Origin: Fennellomyces sp. T-0311
Lineage: Eukaryota; Mucoromycota; Mucoromycetes; Mucorales; Lichtheimiaceae
NCBI GenBank assembly: GCA_025266875.1
Contig: JALLLT010000023.1
Location: 372,001-436,000, forward strand
Direction of reading: 5' to 3'
Length of the DNA: 64,000 bases
A model generated the notes under the pieces. That model searched no databases and was not told the origin of the DNA. It saw only the letters and a list, made by a program, of their open reading frames with translations. Below are positions 53,082-64,000 of this stretch, in pieces. Numbering within the stretch: the first letter of the stretch is position 1; the number at the start of each line of letters is the position of its first letter. A program made the position numbers and the translations under genes.

Positions 53082-56000
53082 ATGTCAGAAAACACTACTA
53101 CCTCATTGATCGTTGTACTCGAAGGAGACGACATCGAAAGCTCTGGTCAAATTATCGCTTTTGACTACAATGCTAGCTTGGCTACTGTGCGTGGCCTTGT
53201 AGCTGAAAAGTTGGCGATCTCGGCAGCGATTCCTTTGGATGATATCTTTCTGCGTAACGCGTCCGGAAATCTACTGGAAGGAATTGATGATATCCGTAGA
53301 CAACAGGTGGTTCATGTCAGTTTACGACATCAAATTACAGATGTCATTCCTGGTCCTCGAAAGCTCCCATTTGTCGGTTCAGTTCGAGAGCTCTTGCCCA
53401 ACATGTAAGATAAAAGAAGTGATGATATGTGAGTCAGTCAACTAAATTTATATTTTAGATCGAAAGGATGGATGCGAATGTTTGATGCCTATGGTCCTCT
53501 GGTGAATATCAACTTTGTCGGTGTCGAACTTTATGGCACAAATGATCCAGCTATCGCAGAGCTATTTGTCAAAGAATCCGAGTACTTTACAAAGAAAATT
53601 GGTTTCGGATTGGATGAAATCAAACATTTTGGTGGACAAGGCTTGTTCACGACGGATTCAGATGACGATGATTGGAAGTTGGCACATAAATTGCTGATGC
53701 CGGCATTTAGTCCACGTGCAATCAAGGTAATTTATTACAAAGAAGATTATGTATGTTATTAACTGGGAAAAAAACCAGGCTTACTTGCACGAGATGGGAG
53801 CCATCACCATGGAAACCATAAAGACACTTGAACAATATTCACCTGACGAGCCCGTCGAGATTCTGGACTGGACCACAAGACTGACCTTTGAGACTATCGG
53901 CCGCACGGTAAAGTTTCAATGAAGCTAAATTAGCAAGAACCAAAGAAAATAACGTATTGCTACTTGTAGGGTTTTGGCTATGACTTTGGCTTGCTCGGTT
54001 CCAAGGATGCGCAACCGCACCCATTCATTGACGCAATGGCATATTGCTTGGCTCATGCGGTGACTCGCACAAAACAGATGCAGTTTGTCAAGCGCTTGCC
54101 GTTGGAACAGCACAAAAAGTTTAACCGGTCAATCAAACTCATGAACGATATCGTGGATCAAGTGATCAAGGAGAGAAAGGAGAGCCCAGAAGCATCGGAT
54201 ATGAACAAGGATCTACTGGGCTTCATGCTTAACGCTCGTGACGAGCATAACCTTGGCTTGACTGATGAAAATATCCGGTATCAAGTCGTCACTTTCCTTA
54301 TCGCTGGTCATGATGTAAGCTTTACATTCCATTTTTACAAGGGACAGCCACTCACAGCACTAAATAGACAACGGCCAATACCCTTGCATGGACGTTGTAC
54401 GAGATGGCCCGTAATCCAGAGGTCGAGACCAAGATGTTGCAAGAAATCGCCAATGCTGGAATCACACATACTGATATTCCAACCTATGAGCAAATCAGCG
54501 AACTCAAGTATATGCACAAAGTACTCAAGGAAACTCTCCGAAAATATCCTCCTGTACGGGCCCTTGGAAAGTACTGCAAGAAAGATTGCATTCTCCCGGG
54601 TGGCTATCGTTTAAAGGCGGGATCCAATGCTACTGTCCAGGTGTACGCCATGCATCATAACCCCAAGGTGTATCCTGATCCAGAAAATTATGATCCAGAA
54701 CGATTTAATCCCGAGGAAGAACAGAAGCGTTCGCGATTTTCCTGGTTACCTTTCAGCACTGGTCCTCGTTCTTGTATTGGTATGGCATTTGCCCTACAAG
54801 AAGCCAAGGTCGTTCTTGCAATGATGTTGCACAGATTCAAGTTCTTCTACAGTAAGAAATATATTACGCATCCAAATAATTCTCAAAGCATCGTCTCACA
54901 TGCGTTTACTATTGTTAGATGGACCAGAGATCGACTTTGATCCCAATCTTCCAACTACCAAGCCAAATGACTTTTTTGTGCGAATCTTGCCACGCACCGA
55001 TTTTCCCCAACCAACCACTGAACCTACCAGTGCCACCAAAGCACCTGCGTCATCTGCTTCCAAAGCAGATGTGCCAAGCCCAGATGGAATGGTCCAGCAT
55101 ATTGTATCCCAAACAACCAATGTTGAACTTCCATCGGTGACCTTTTTGTTTGGTACCCAGACAGGCACAGCCCAAGACTATGCTTCTCAGCTTGCATCCC
55201 AAGCTCGTGCATTTGGATTCGAACAGGTCAAGCTTTGTGAAATGGACCAATGGGATGTACTCAAGACCGGTAAATACGAATCAAAGAAGACTGGACCACA
55301 AGATCTAGTTGTCATCGTCACAGCTACCTATAACGGTTTGCCACCTGATTCCGCAGAACGGTTTGACAAATTCATTACAACCAAAGTCAACGAGACAGGT
55401 CACGAAAAGCTGCTGCATAAGCTCAAGTACGCCGTGTTTGGTGTCGGCAACAAGAATTGGCGCACGTATCAGGCATTCCCTCGTAAAGTCAGCAACAGTT
55501 TTGAGGAATTCGGTGCGGAGCAGCTTTTCTTGAGTGGCGAAGGCAACGCCGATAAGGATATCGACGCTGATTTTAACGAATGGTAAGTTTTAACCTTGAC
55601 ATTTTTATTCCGAGAAAGCTAATTAATATGCATATATTTTTAGGTGTGCACACTTTTGGATAACTGCATTGAGTCAATACGGTCTCTCAGTTCCTGAAAA
55701 TCAATCGATGGTTCCTTCCGCCAGCGCAAGCGTTGAGAAAGAGCCGGTCAAGGTCAAGTTTATTGGTACAAATAACGAGTCCAAATGGAAGGAAGCACAG
55801 GCCAACAAAAATGGTGAATACAATGCCCAAGTCTTGGTGAACAAGGAACTGCAACAACCTGGGTCTGGACGCAGCACTCGTCATATTGAGCTGGACATTT
55901 CATCCTTGACACCCTTATCCGAAGAAGGCAAATTGTATGAAGCAGGAGATCACCTCGAAGTTATGCCGGAAAACGATCCCAAAACTGTTCAAGCGGTTGC

Positions 56001-57045
56001 ACTTAACTTTGGATGGGTGCTCGATTCGGTGTTTGAGATCGACATTGAATCTACCAAGGACGCATCGCCTCGCTCATTGGCTGCCGCAATTCAAGGTCCG
56101 TGCACGGTTCGCAACGCATTGACCTACTACGCCGATCTTTCATCTCCACCTTCCCGTACCATGCTTTCCATATTTGCCGAGCAACTCAGCAAGTTATCTC
56201 CTGAGACAGCCACAATCTTCCGTCAATTGATTATGCCTGACAGCGCCGACTACCCTGTCTTTATCGAGAAGAACCGTACTTTACTCGAGTTGCAGAAGAA
56301 CTATCCTCAGGTCAACCAACTTGAACTTGGCCAATTCCTTTCTGCTGTCGGTGTCATGCAGCCTCGCAGATACTCGATTGCATCGTCATCCTTATCATAC
56401 CCTACCCGTGCTCATCTTACCATCGGTGTGGTTCATGATGTCTTGAAGGATAACCGTGAATTCTATGGTTTGGCATCCTCTTACCTTGCTCGCACTCCTT
56501 CCACTGGTATACGGGCTGGATTAAAATCGTCCAAGAGTACATTCAGTCTACCAGCAGATCCAAGTGTACCAATTATCATGATTGCTGCGGGTACTGGTCT
56601 TTCTCCATTCCGTGGTTTCTTGCAAGAACGCGCGTACCAGAAAAAAGAAGGCGGCAAGAACGTTGGCCAAGGCGTGCTATTCTTTGGCTGTCGCCGATCC
56701 GATCAAGATTTTATTTATGCCGACGAGTTGAATGGCTATGTAGATACGGGTGTGTTGTCGTCTTTGCATGTCGCTTTCTCCCGTCAGAACGAGCCAGTCA
56801 AGTACGTTCAGCATCAATTACTGGCCAATGCAATGGAGGTGTGGACATTGCTGAACAGCTCAGATAATGATCAGCCTCCGGCTTCTGTGTATGTGTGTGG
56901 TGCTGGTGTTATGAGCCGAGATGTTCGACGTGCATTCTGTAATATGGCAAAGAGTTTTGGAGGCGCTATTACAGATCAGGAAGCAGAAGAATTCATTCAA
57001 AAGCTTCTGGACGAAGGCCGTTATTTCGAAGACGTTTGGGGTTAG
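53082..57045 (+). CDS. Self-sufficient cytochrome P450-reductase fusion with N-terminal extension
   Basis: A P450 monooxygenase joined to its own NADPH reductase, like BM3 and CYP505/P450foxy, which hydroxylate fatty acids near the omega end. Seven exons (53082-53404, 53459-53726, 53779-53907, 53970-54314, 54368-54851, 54919-55582, 55644-57045) give 1204 aa, longer than the usual 1050-1080. Residues 1-85 are an extra domain (LIVVLEGDDIESSGQIIAFD..), before the P450 start PGPRKLPFVGSV. The I-helix is AGHDTT (about 352-357), ExxR is ETLRKYP, and the heme loop is FSTGPRSCIG with Cys491. The FMN domain has FLFGTQTGTAQDYA (about 592), FAD has RRYSIASS (about 980) and NADPH has AAGTGLSPFRGF. It ends YFEDVWG. 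No N-terminal membrane anchor is present, so it should be soluble. Confidence 0.92.
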
Positions 57046-60000
57046 GTATTAGATGGTTTTCATGTAATAATAAGAGATTGTTATTATTATAAGTGTTTTT
57101 ATAAATGTAAGCCATTGTGAGCGAATGTATGTGCATACTTAGAGAAGGAGCTTTTATATGGAGTGACAAATAATACGCAATGGATAGTTAAGCAAGGTTC
57201 CTACAATAATTTTGATGCGCCCTGGATAGAATAAAAAGGAAAACGACGTGTATTTAGCCTAATTTTTTAACAGCAGGATCGAACTATGAACTATCACTGT
57301 ATATCTAACTTTTGCATAAAGGATTCATAATTCCCTGCGTCTATTTTTGCTTTTCTTCATACTCTCCCTGGATATATTGTTATTGTTGGCACTGTACGTA
57401 ATTCCATTCAATAGTATTTATGACGACCTCACTGAGCGTCCCGTCTTCAGTGGTGTCGACATTGAAGATGGCTTCTCCCCATTCAAGGTGCTTTTCAAGT
57501 TCTCAAATTTACTGAAGGCATACACACCCATCAGCTTTTACTTGGCGTAAACCCGTGGCGACGATGGATTCAAGATGGTTTTGTAATCTCAATATCAGTA
57601 AGTATACACTCAACAACTATTTCTCGAAAAATGTACCCTTCTAATATACGAATTTTCCATTCCCTCGACGATGTACCGTAATCTTGCACAATACTGAGTT
57701 ATCGAGGCCAAATATCTGGTCATAGTTCGGGTAATTGTCACCCGTACGATATGATAAAAATAAAGCAAAGAAAAACAATGAGTTTGTGGTGGTGCTCTCG
57801 GAAGTAAAAAAGAGAGCACTGGTGAACAACATATTAGTCATATGCCAATTGTCGTTCCCGACATACATTATCACCCATTGTTACATGCTTTTCCTTAATC
57901 CTCGCTTATATCCATTGTTATTGAGACATCAACCACTGCGTAATTATAGATTACATCATTTGCTTGTATGTGCAACCTTGATCCGGCTTTACTGTTCAAG
58001 CAGGGCAACTCCATTAAATAAGGCTCTATATGATCTTTGGCCTCACTAACACTAGGTGGAAAGGTCATTAAAGTTTCGGCAACGACATAGATCTTTGGAC
58101 TATTAGGCAAAAGCATCTGTCTTCTCCGCCCCGATTCATCATTAATATAAATAGAGAGTAGTTTTCCTCAATAAAACAGCATATTATCTTGGACTTCTCA
58201 TAGAAAACCTTTACTCATTAAGCGGTGCCACAGAAATACTCGTTATTTATAAAAAACGCTTCTGGCAGCTTCTGTTTGCATCTACTTCCGCCACGAAAAA
58301 CTATATATACCACGGGATTTTCACCAGACGTATACCAGACGATATATCACTAAAATATGGGTCTTTAATTTGTTCCTGTTCCAAGATTCGAGTACATTCT
58401 TCCGCACAACAAGCACGCATGTGCTGCACCACGTCAATTGGATTACTCTGATTGGGTTTTTCTTTTATTTTATTCTCCATCCAGAATACTGCGTTTATGT
58501 ATAACATTGCTTTAGATTACTTCAACGTTACAAATGCTGCACGGTGCTATCACACATGAAAGTTACATTATATTGCAAGCATTGTCAAGGTTGCCCAAGA
58601 AGATCAACAGGCCGTAGGGTACTTAATTCCAAGGTGTCTACACTGACTGAAGGATGTCTTTTAAAGGCGTTTCGGTACTTTATCGCGTGATGAAACCATA
58701 CCAGAAAAGGCTGAACTATCCAACAAAAAACCTGTTACATTCATCCTAACTGATCAAGGTGGCTTGTGGCTGTATCCTGCTAGTCTATGCTAGCGAAACA
58801 CCGGCCATTTCGCATGCCAAGTGCTGTACAGATTACCCAAAAGGAGGATTGTTCGTCCGACACTGTCATGTTATATGTCCGGAATCCACTGGCTATCTTT
58901 GTCATGCACAGCGCTCCCAATTACCATGATTACCCATACCTTCTGGAGTAGTTCAAATGCTCCTTTTTCTGCATCACTTACTCACTGTCCGTCGTAAACG
59001 CATATGCAATTGCTTGCTCCAAGTTTCGTCTTCTTAATAAGCCTTATTCCCAGCACATCTACTTGATCATTGCGTCGCACAAGGATGAACGGAAGGATAG
59101 GCAAACTTGTTTCCGAGAGCTACAAACCTTTACCGTCAGAACAAGCCACTGAAGTATATATTACACCATCGAGTCCAGGTACCTAATCACACAGTTGATA
59201 TGGTACCTGAATTAAAGTTGAAGGTTCAATATGGTTTTTATGATCGCATATGCATAATTATTTAATTTAAAATAAAAAACACACTATTGATTTTACATAA
59301 ATAGCTACATATAAGCGTGGCCTAGCACAAGTAAAGATAATTCCATATCAGCAACTGGCATCGCACAACGTTCATTCGGGGTTCAGACACAATGATGGAG
59401 AACTTGGCAAAGCACATGGCGCTCAGCAGATCTATCCGCAAATCCAAGTAGGAGCATAAATGGTCTGACACATGATTTCATGGCTGTCAGGTACTGCTTG
59501 GCAGCCGAACCCCAATTGCTGTCGCTTTTTCAAAACTGTGTCTCATGCCAAGCAGCCACCAGTCAGCCGGCATGGTTTCAAACTCGGAAGCAATGGCAAC
59601 CAGCCAATCCATCTTTCGAGATACTATCAGACGTAGAGGATTTATATGGGGTCATGTGAGCATACATTTGAATATCAGTTGCAGCACACATCGCATAGAG
59701 TGACATCCATTTAATCAAGGTTTACAAAGCACTTTCGGCGATTGTACCATGTGTTGTGACAAAAGCTCCAAAAACAGCAAGTAACGTGGGATGTCAAAAT
59801 GAGGCCTGGGCGGAAAGTGACACAAAAGCAAGTCGATTTCATGCGATTGGTTAAACAATCAGCCTAAGCGATGACTTTCGAGACAACTTGTTTTAAAATG
59901 GGGCGCTATGTTTTACCATGCGACCAACTCAGCCAGCGCGATCTAGCAGCAAAGGGTAATCGGAAGCTCATGCGATACATCTTGGCGAAAACGAAGCTTG

Positions 60001-60577
60001 GCCTCTTGCTTATTAAGCGTAATCATACCCCGTTGATAAGGCCGTTCACGATGTCGAGTGGTACAAAGGCGCACAGCATATGCGCATAAAAGCAGGGATG
60101 ATGGGAGGCAAGTGCAGTATCAAAAGGAGATAAACCCCAGTATCGGTTATTCTGGACTGCATGACTTGGATCGCCGGTGCTCTACAGGGTTGAGCGTAGA
60201 TAAAAAAAGTGGCAGTGTGGAGCTGTGGCACGGCAAAGTGCCCAGAGATGGGGCTTATGAGCAGCGGAACGGAGAGTATATCAGAGAAAGACAGCTGGTA
60301 GTGTGTTCTTGGCACAGACGGTAAAGAGCTGGCCTATGGCTTTATCGGTGTCTACGGAAAACAGAGTTGAGAGAGGGGGGGATGAGGGTATTACCGGTGC
60401 AACAGGCCCTGACCTGATACCCGTTCTTTTACTCTCGCGGAACCTTAAAACGCGCTTGGTATTCGACGTCATTGGGATTGGAATCGAACACCAAAAAGTG
60501 CGACAAAGCCCATCTCGCCCTCTCTTTTCTTCTTTTTCTCATCCCATCCTCTTTTCCCAACCAAGCAATCATAAAAG
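57046..60577. other. 3.5-kb region without recognisable gene
   Basis: Short open frames only. It holds a diverged dispersed repeat (57850-58200) and, at the right end, the C/T-rich promoter region of the cofilin gene (60500-60577). Confidence 0.5.
57850..58200. repeat. Diverged copy of the repeat seen near 5.7-6.5 kb
   Basis: 57863-57950 matches 5676-5765 (GTTACATGCTTTT, CTTATATCCA, ACATCAAC). 57968-58035 matches 6219-6290 (GCAACCTTGAT-C/T-YGGCTTTA). 58138-58190 is an inverted match to 6508-6555. The copies differ by an insertion or deletion of about 450 bp. Confidence 0.55.
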
Positions 60578-61356
60578 ATGGTAAGTTGCCAGCCTGCTAC
60601 TTTTCCCCTTCAGCAGCTACTGGCAAGCGTGCAAGCGTTTGCATTTTGGAGTTAGAACAGAGAGAAGAAAAAAACGTGTTGCTGCGGGAAGAAAAGTTAG
60701 ATGGGAAACATGATGAAGACGAAAAAGGCGCGACTAACTGAACCATCTTGCAGTCTTCTGGTGTCACCGTGAATGACGAATGCCTTACTCTCTACGAAGA
60801 GTTCAAGATTCGCAAGAAGTACAAGTATATCGTCTTCAAGCTGTCAGGTATGTTGCATAACAACCCCCGGTATTTTGCTGATACTAAGCGATGCGTTGCG
60901 CTATAGACGATCTCAAGGAAGTCGTCGTTGAAAAGTCTGCTGAGAATGGCACTTATGAGGAGTTTTTGAGCAACTTGCCTGAGAACGAGCCCCGTTATGC
61001 TGTCTATGACTTTGACTACGAGAAGCCCGGTGAGGGCCAAAGAAGCAAGATTACCTTCTACGCTTGGTAAGCTACTCGCGGGAACCCCTTCCCCTTAAAT
61101 GGCTCCCTGACAAACCTTTTTTTTTTCGCGTATGGCAGGATTCCCGACACCTCCAAGGTCCGTCAGAAGATGTTGTACGCCTCCAGCAAGGACGCGATCC
61201 GCAAGAAGTTGGTCGGTCTGGCGATCGAGATTCAGGGCACGGATTACTCAGAGGTAATAAAAAGGGCGCGCGGGAAAAGGAGCACAGATACTCAACTCGT
61301 GCATAATGTAGGTCGACTATGATACCGTCCTTGAGAAGGCCTCGCGTTCCGCTTAA
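60578..61356 (+). CDS. Cofilin (ADF/cofilin actin-severing protein)
   Basis: Binds and severs ADP-actin filaments; essential for cortical actin turnover and endocytosis. Exons 60578-60580, 60754-60847, 60907-61066, 61139-61253 and 61312-61356 give 138 aa, the normal length. The first coding exon is only the ATG, directly followed by GTAAGT. The second begins [20 protein letters not shown], with the phospho-regulated N-terminal Ser region. The ADF domain shows [33 protein letters not shown] and [20 protein letters not shown] followed by [10 protein letters not shown], the actin-binding helix. It ends [11 protein letters not shown]. The ATG-only exon is supported because no other in-frame start precedes SSGVTV. 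Confidence 0.95.
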
Positions 61357-61617
61357 ACTCCCCACATCCCCCGCCAAAACTACTATAAAAACCTGTGTAT
61401 GGTATTAAACACATATGCTGTGTTCTGCTGCGCAACGGTTGCCGTGTAGCCGAGTTAAGAGTGTCAATGTTTAATGGGGGGTTGTGAAGAGAGTGAGTGA
61501 GTGAGTGAAGCGTGTGTTCTTTGAAACATGTAAAAAAAGAAAGAAAGAGAGCGATCGTGTCTTTGCAAACAACAAAAAAAAAGGAAGCGCTGAGTTATAT
61601 ATATATAGCGATAAATA

Positions 61618-63183
61618 CTATTTAACGAGAGGTTTCGATGGCGATGACGGGGGTTTCTCTGCAGCGATCAGCGAGGACGCGCCCGGATAGTGCGGCTGAC
61701 ATTGACGGTCGGCCAGCGATGCCAACAGATCGAGTTTGGGTAGCGGTGAAGAGGTGCTCATTGAGTGCGAAGTGGTCAGGCTCGTGGTGGATGCTGCGCT
61801 GACTTCCTTGGACAGCGCTGGTAAGGATGATGATGCAATAGGCGACGGGAGGTTGGAGGAGTTGCTTGTATGATATTTAGTATGTGATGGAGGGGATGCA
61901 GGACGTTGACGTGGCGAGCCTGATGACGAGGTTGTGGCGGATTCTTTCTGAGGCGGTGGTAATTGTTGCTGTGCTACGGCGGAGCGCATAAGTGCCATGT
62001 CGTGATTGGCTTCCTCATCTGTAAGCGGAACCACGACGGAATGTAATGACATGGCATTTTGAGTTAAGGATTCAAAGTAAGCAGACACACACACACACAC
62101 AAAACACGTCAACAACAGTTAGACAAAAAGGATATCAAGCCTGGAGGGGCGGTGGCGTGGGGTCCAATCTGACACATGCTGATTGTCCAACGAGCCTAAA
62201 TTGTGTAGCCAAACAAACAACAGTGCGTCAATAATCAAGAACAGCCCGCCACGGCGGCTTGGCTTACTGGCGACGTTGTGAGAGTAAAATTCCTGCTCGA
62301 GTTTACTGATCTGCTGCTGCACTTGCTGCATCATTTGTCGTCGGAATCCCTGCCTCTGCAGCTGGGGCTACTACGTTAGAAAAAACCGGCATTGTCCTGG
62401 CCGCGCTATGCTCTCTCTATATATATACCATGTAGTGGTCATTCGCCGCCTTGCGGGTCGTTTCAAATGTTTCCGTGAAATTGGCCATGTAGTGCTCATA
62501 ACTGGCCTGTGTGACCTTGATCCTGGCTGCGCGTTTGCTCTCGATCTCGTTGATGAGCTTGACATACTCGGGGTGGGTTCCGCTCTTGACCGTCTGCTCC
62601 AGCTGGTCCAGTTCGGCTAGTCTGTTCCCCAAAGCAAAATTTTGATTAAAACGCACCTAACCCATCGCCTTTTTTTCTCTGCTGCTGGATCGCCTGCTTA
62701 CTTTTCTTTGACCGCCGCCTCGCGCTGCGCCTTCTTTGCCTCGCGAGCCTCCTTTGTCATGCGCTGGCTCATGTTTCTAGTTTCTCTGTCGGTTCCGGTT
62801 TCATCACGGGACGAAACGTTTGCCGGGCTATTCTTGGAGGCGTTCTTTGCTCGCTTCTTGCTATTGGGCTGCGCTGCGCTGCGACGGGACCGTTTCCTGG
62901 TCGGAAGCACATCGCTGTCGTTCTGGATGGCTGATTCGGTCGACTGTGACCGCGTCACTCGCGCGCTATTGTTGCCTGCTTCCGGAGTCGACGACGACGA
63001 CGATGCATTGCTCTGTGGAACTTCCGCCGCGTCTACCTCTTCATTTTTGGATGCGGGAGGTGCAGACCCATCCTTACTGTTGGCTGCAGACCGGCTGGCC
63101 CGCCGAGTGAGTATGCGGTTGGCAGGACCCTCGTCGCTCTTGGAATCTCGCAAGTCCGTGGCACTGGATTTCGTTTGTGACAT
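61618..63183 (-). CDS. Sds3/Dep1/BRMS1-like subunit of Sin3-Rpd3 histone deacetylase complex
   Basis: Probable corepressor scaffold. Exons 63183-62702, 62621-62429, 62367-62268 and 62018-61618 total 1176 nt in one frame, 391 aa. Residues 1-160 are Ser/Lys/Arg-rich and disordered, with TRKRSRRSAAQPNSKKRAKN as a likely nuclear signal. Residues about 150-290 form the Sds3-like helical region: AREAKKAQREAAVKEKLAEL, DQLEQTVKSGTHPEYVKLIN, EIESKRAARIKVTQASYEHY, TFETTRKAANDHYM and QQVQQQISKLEQEFYSH. The C-terminal 130 residues are Ser/Pro-rich. The third intron holds an (AC)n tract and its acceptor is the least certain junction. Sds3 rather than Dep1 or BRMS1 is not settled. Confidence 0.78.
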
Positions 63184-64000
63184 TGGCGCTGACGTGCTCT
63201 AACCTGAAATGCTGCAATCAACAAACTTAAAGTTGGGGGAATGAAGGAAAGAGGTGAAAGTGAAAAAAAAGAGGAAGAAAAAAAGAAGGAGAAGCAGAGC
63301 AAAAGAAACACTCAGTATTGAGCGGTCAGTGAAATGAACGCCGCAAAATAATGGCCGGACGGCGAAGGGTCACTTGGAGGGTCAGCGAATCAGAAACAAA
63401 ACGTCCTGTTGTGGGGTTTTTTCGTATTCGGTGCGGTCCCCCCTTCCCTTAGCATGCCGGTACCTTTTTGGTGTTGTTTGGGCCCAATCGCTTCATGTAG
63501 CTAGAGACAACCTAGCCGCGCAACCATCCGTCGTCATGTATGCGGGACTTCTTCCCTCCACCTCTACGCACGCTCTCCACCGCCCGCGCACGCTGCTGCT
63601 GCACGAGGCTAAGGTCGATCGCCTATACATGTCGCAGCATGGCAGCAGCCTCCACCCAAGCTGGGCTCCTCTTCGTCAAAGCCTACGCCCCCTGTCTCCC
63701 CTCATCTACACTGCATGGTGGTAGCTGCCGTTTGCAAATCCCAACTTTATTTCGTTGCGTGGAAATATCCCTCTAAGCCAAAAAGAATTGTTGCCTTGAT
63801 TTTGTGTGGCACCAATATGTTACACGCACTCACCCACCTGCCACCTGTTTCCTGTGCTCGAAGCAACCCAGCGTAACCTTATATATGCACCGTTGATGAC
63901 ACCTAGCATATCCCTCAGTACTCTGTCGCTATGGCCTTAGGGGTGTTGCGAAAGCGTTCCATAGCGCCTGCACTGGCTGCGTTGCATAGACCCTGGGCTG
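63184..64000. other. Upstream region of the Sds3-like gene and window end
   Basis: No gene was recognised. A purine-rich run (63240-63305) lies just upstream of the start on the gene's leader. Right of 63370 are short open frames with no familiar motif. Confidence 0.45.

Noticed and set aside
53082..57045. Bacterial origin of the P450-reductase fusion
   Set aside because: Similar fusions exist in fungi (CYP505 type), the gene has six ordinary spliceosomal introns, and nothing in the sequence points to recent transfer.
63374..63724. 116-codon open frame near the right edge
   Set aside because: It has no motif, no splice-consistent extension, and its composition resembles spacer sequence.
1..64000. 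CRISPR arrays, rRNA genes, or prokaryotic operon features
   Set aside because: No regularly spaced repeats and no rRNA-like sequence were seen. The spliceosomal introns identify eukaryotic nuclear DNA.

Overview
The window looks like nuclear DNA of a filamentous fungus, most likely an early-diverging zygomycete of the Mucorales (a Lichtheimia/Absidia-type genome is my best guess, by inference only). The genes are densely interrupted by short GT-AG introns of about 50-75 nt, and intergenic DNA is AT- and T-run-rich. The gene families fit that group: a TPR/F-box/leucine-rich family with decayed copies, a HET-domain protein, and transposases containing the DPMHNLFLGTA motif. Exon structures were built by hand; wherever exon lengths are given they keep one reading frame from start to stop.

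Layout. From 1 to about 18 kb is a transposon-rich block. A decayed two-gene DNA transposon lies at 1 to >4151. A complete relative lies in the opposite orientation at 6875-13941, with CACTG-type ends, a 3-bp TTA target duplication, subterminal palindromes and two convergent genes. The same block holds two TA-flanked MITEs (4973-5073, and 13557-13700 nested in the complete element), an 846-bp element with 50-bp CACTA-type inverted ends (5609-6454), a 265-bp foldback (14611-14875), a tRNA-Arg(CCG) at 14316, and a 5'-truncated LINE with a 16-bp target duplication (16010-17569).

From 18.6 to 24.6 kb is a housekeeping cluster: SURF4/Erv29 cargo receptor (+), an EI24/UsgS-like membrane protein (-), a secreted GDSL esterase (-), an EH-domain endocytic protein (-) and BolA2/Fra2 (+). 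A decayed TPR/F-box/LRR gene sits at 26-27.7 kb. From 28.6 to 46.1 kb is a second dense cluster: an orphan poly-Ala protein with a possible PB1-like domain (-), a 10-exon Na+/Ca2+-exchanger-family protein (-), an alpha-arrestin (+), Rab5/Vps21 (-), an Nrg1-like zinc-finger repressor (+), La protein (-) and the 18-exon NMD factor Upf2 (-).

From 48.5 to 57 kb are a HET-domain protein (+), an F-box/LRR remnant, and a self-sufficient cytochrome P450-reductase fusion (+) with an unusual N-terminal domain. From 57 to 60.5 kb I see no gene, only a degenerate dispersed repeat. The right end carries cofilin (+) and an Sds3/Dep1-type histone-deacetylase subunit (-).

The genes do not form one pathway. 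Functional groupings include membrane trafficking and endocytosis (SURF4, Rab5, EH protein, arrestin, cofilin) and RNA metabolism (La, Upf2). The best candidate for something new is the 7.07-kb transposon: transposase, convergent coiled-coil partner, palindromic end sites and a matching unoccupied target copy are all in view.
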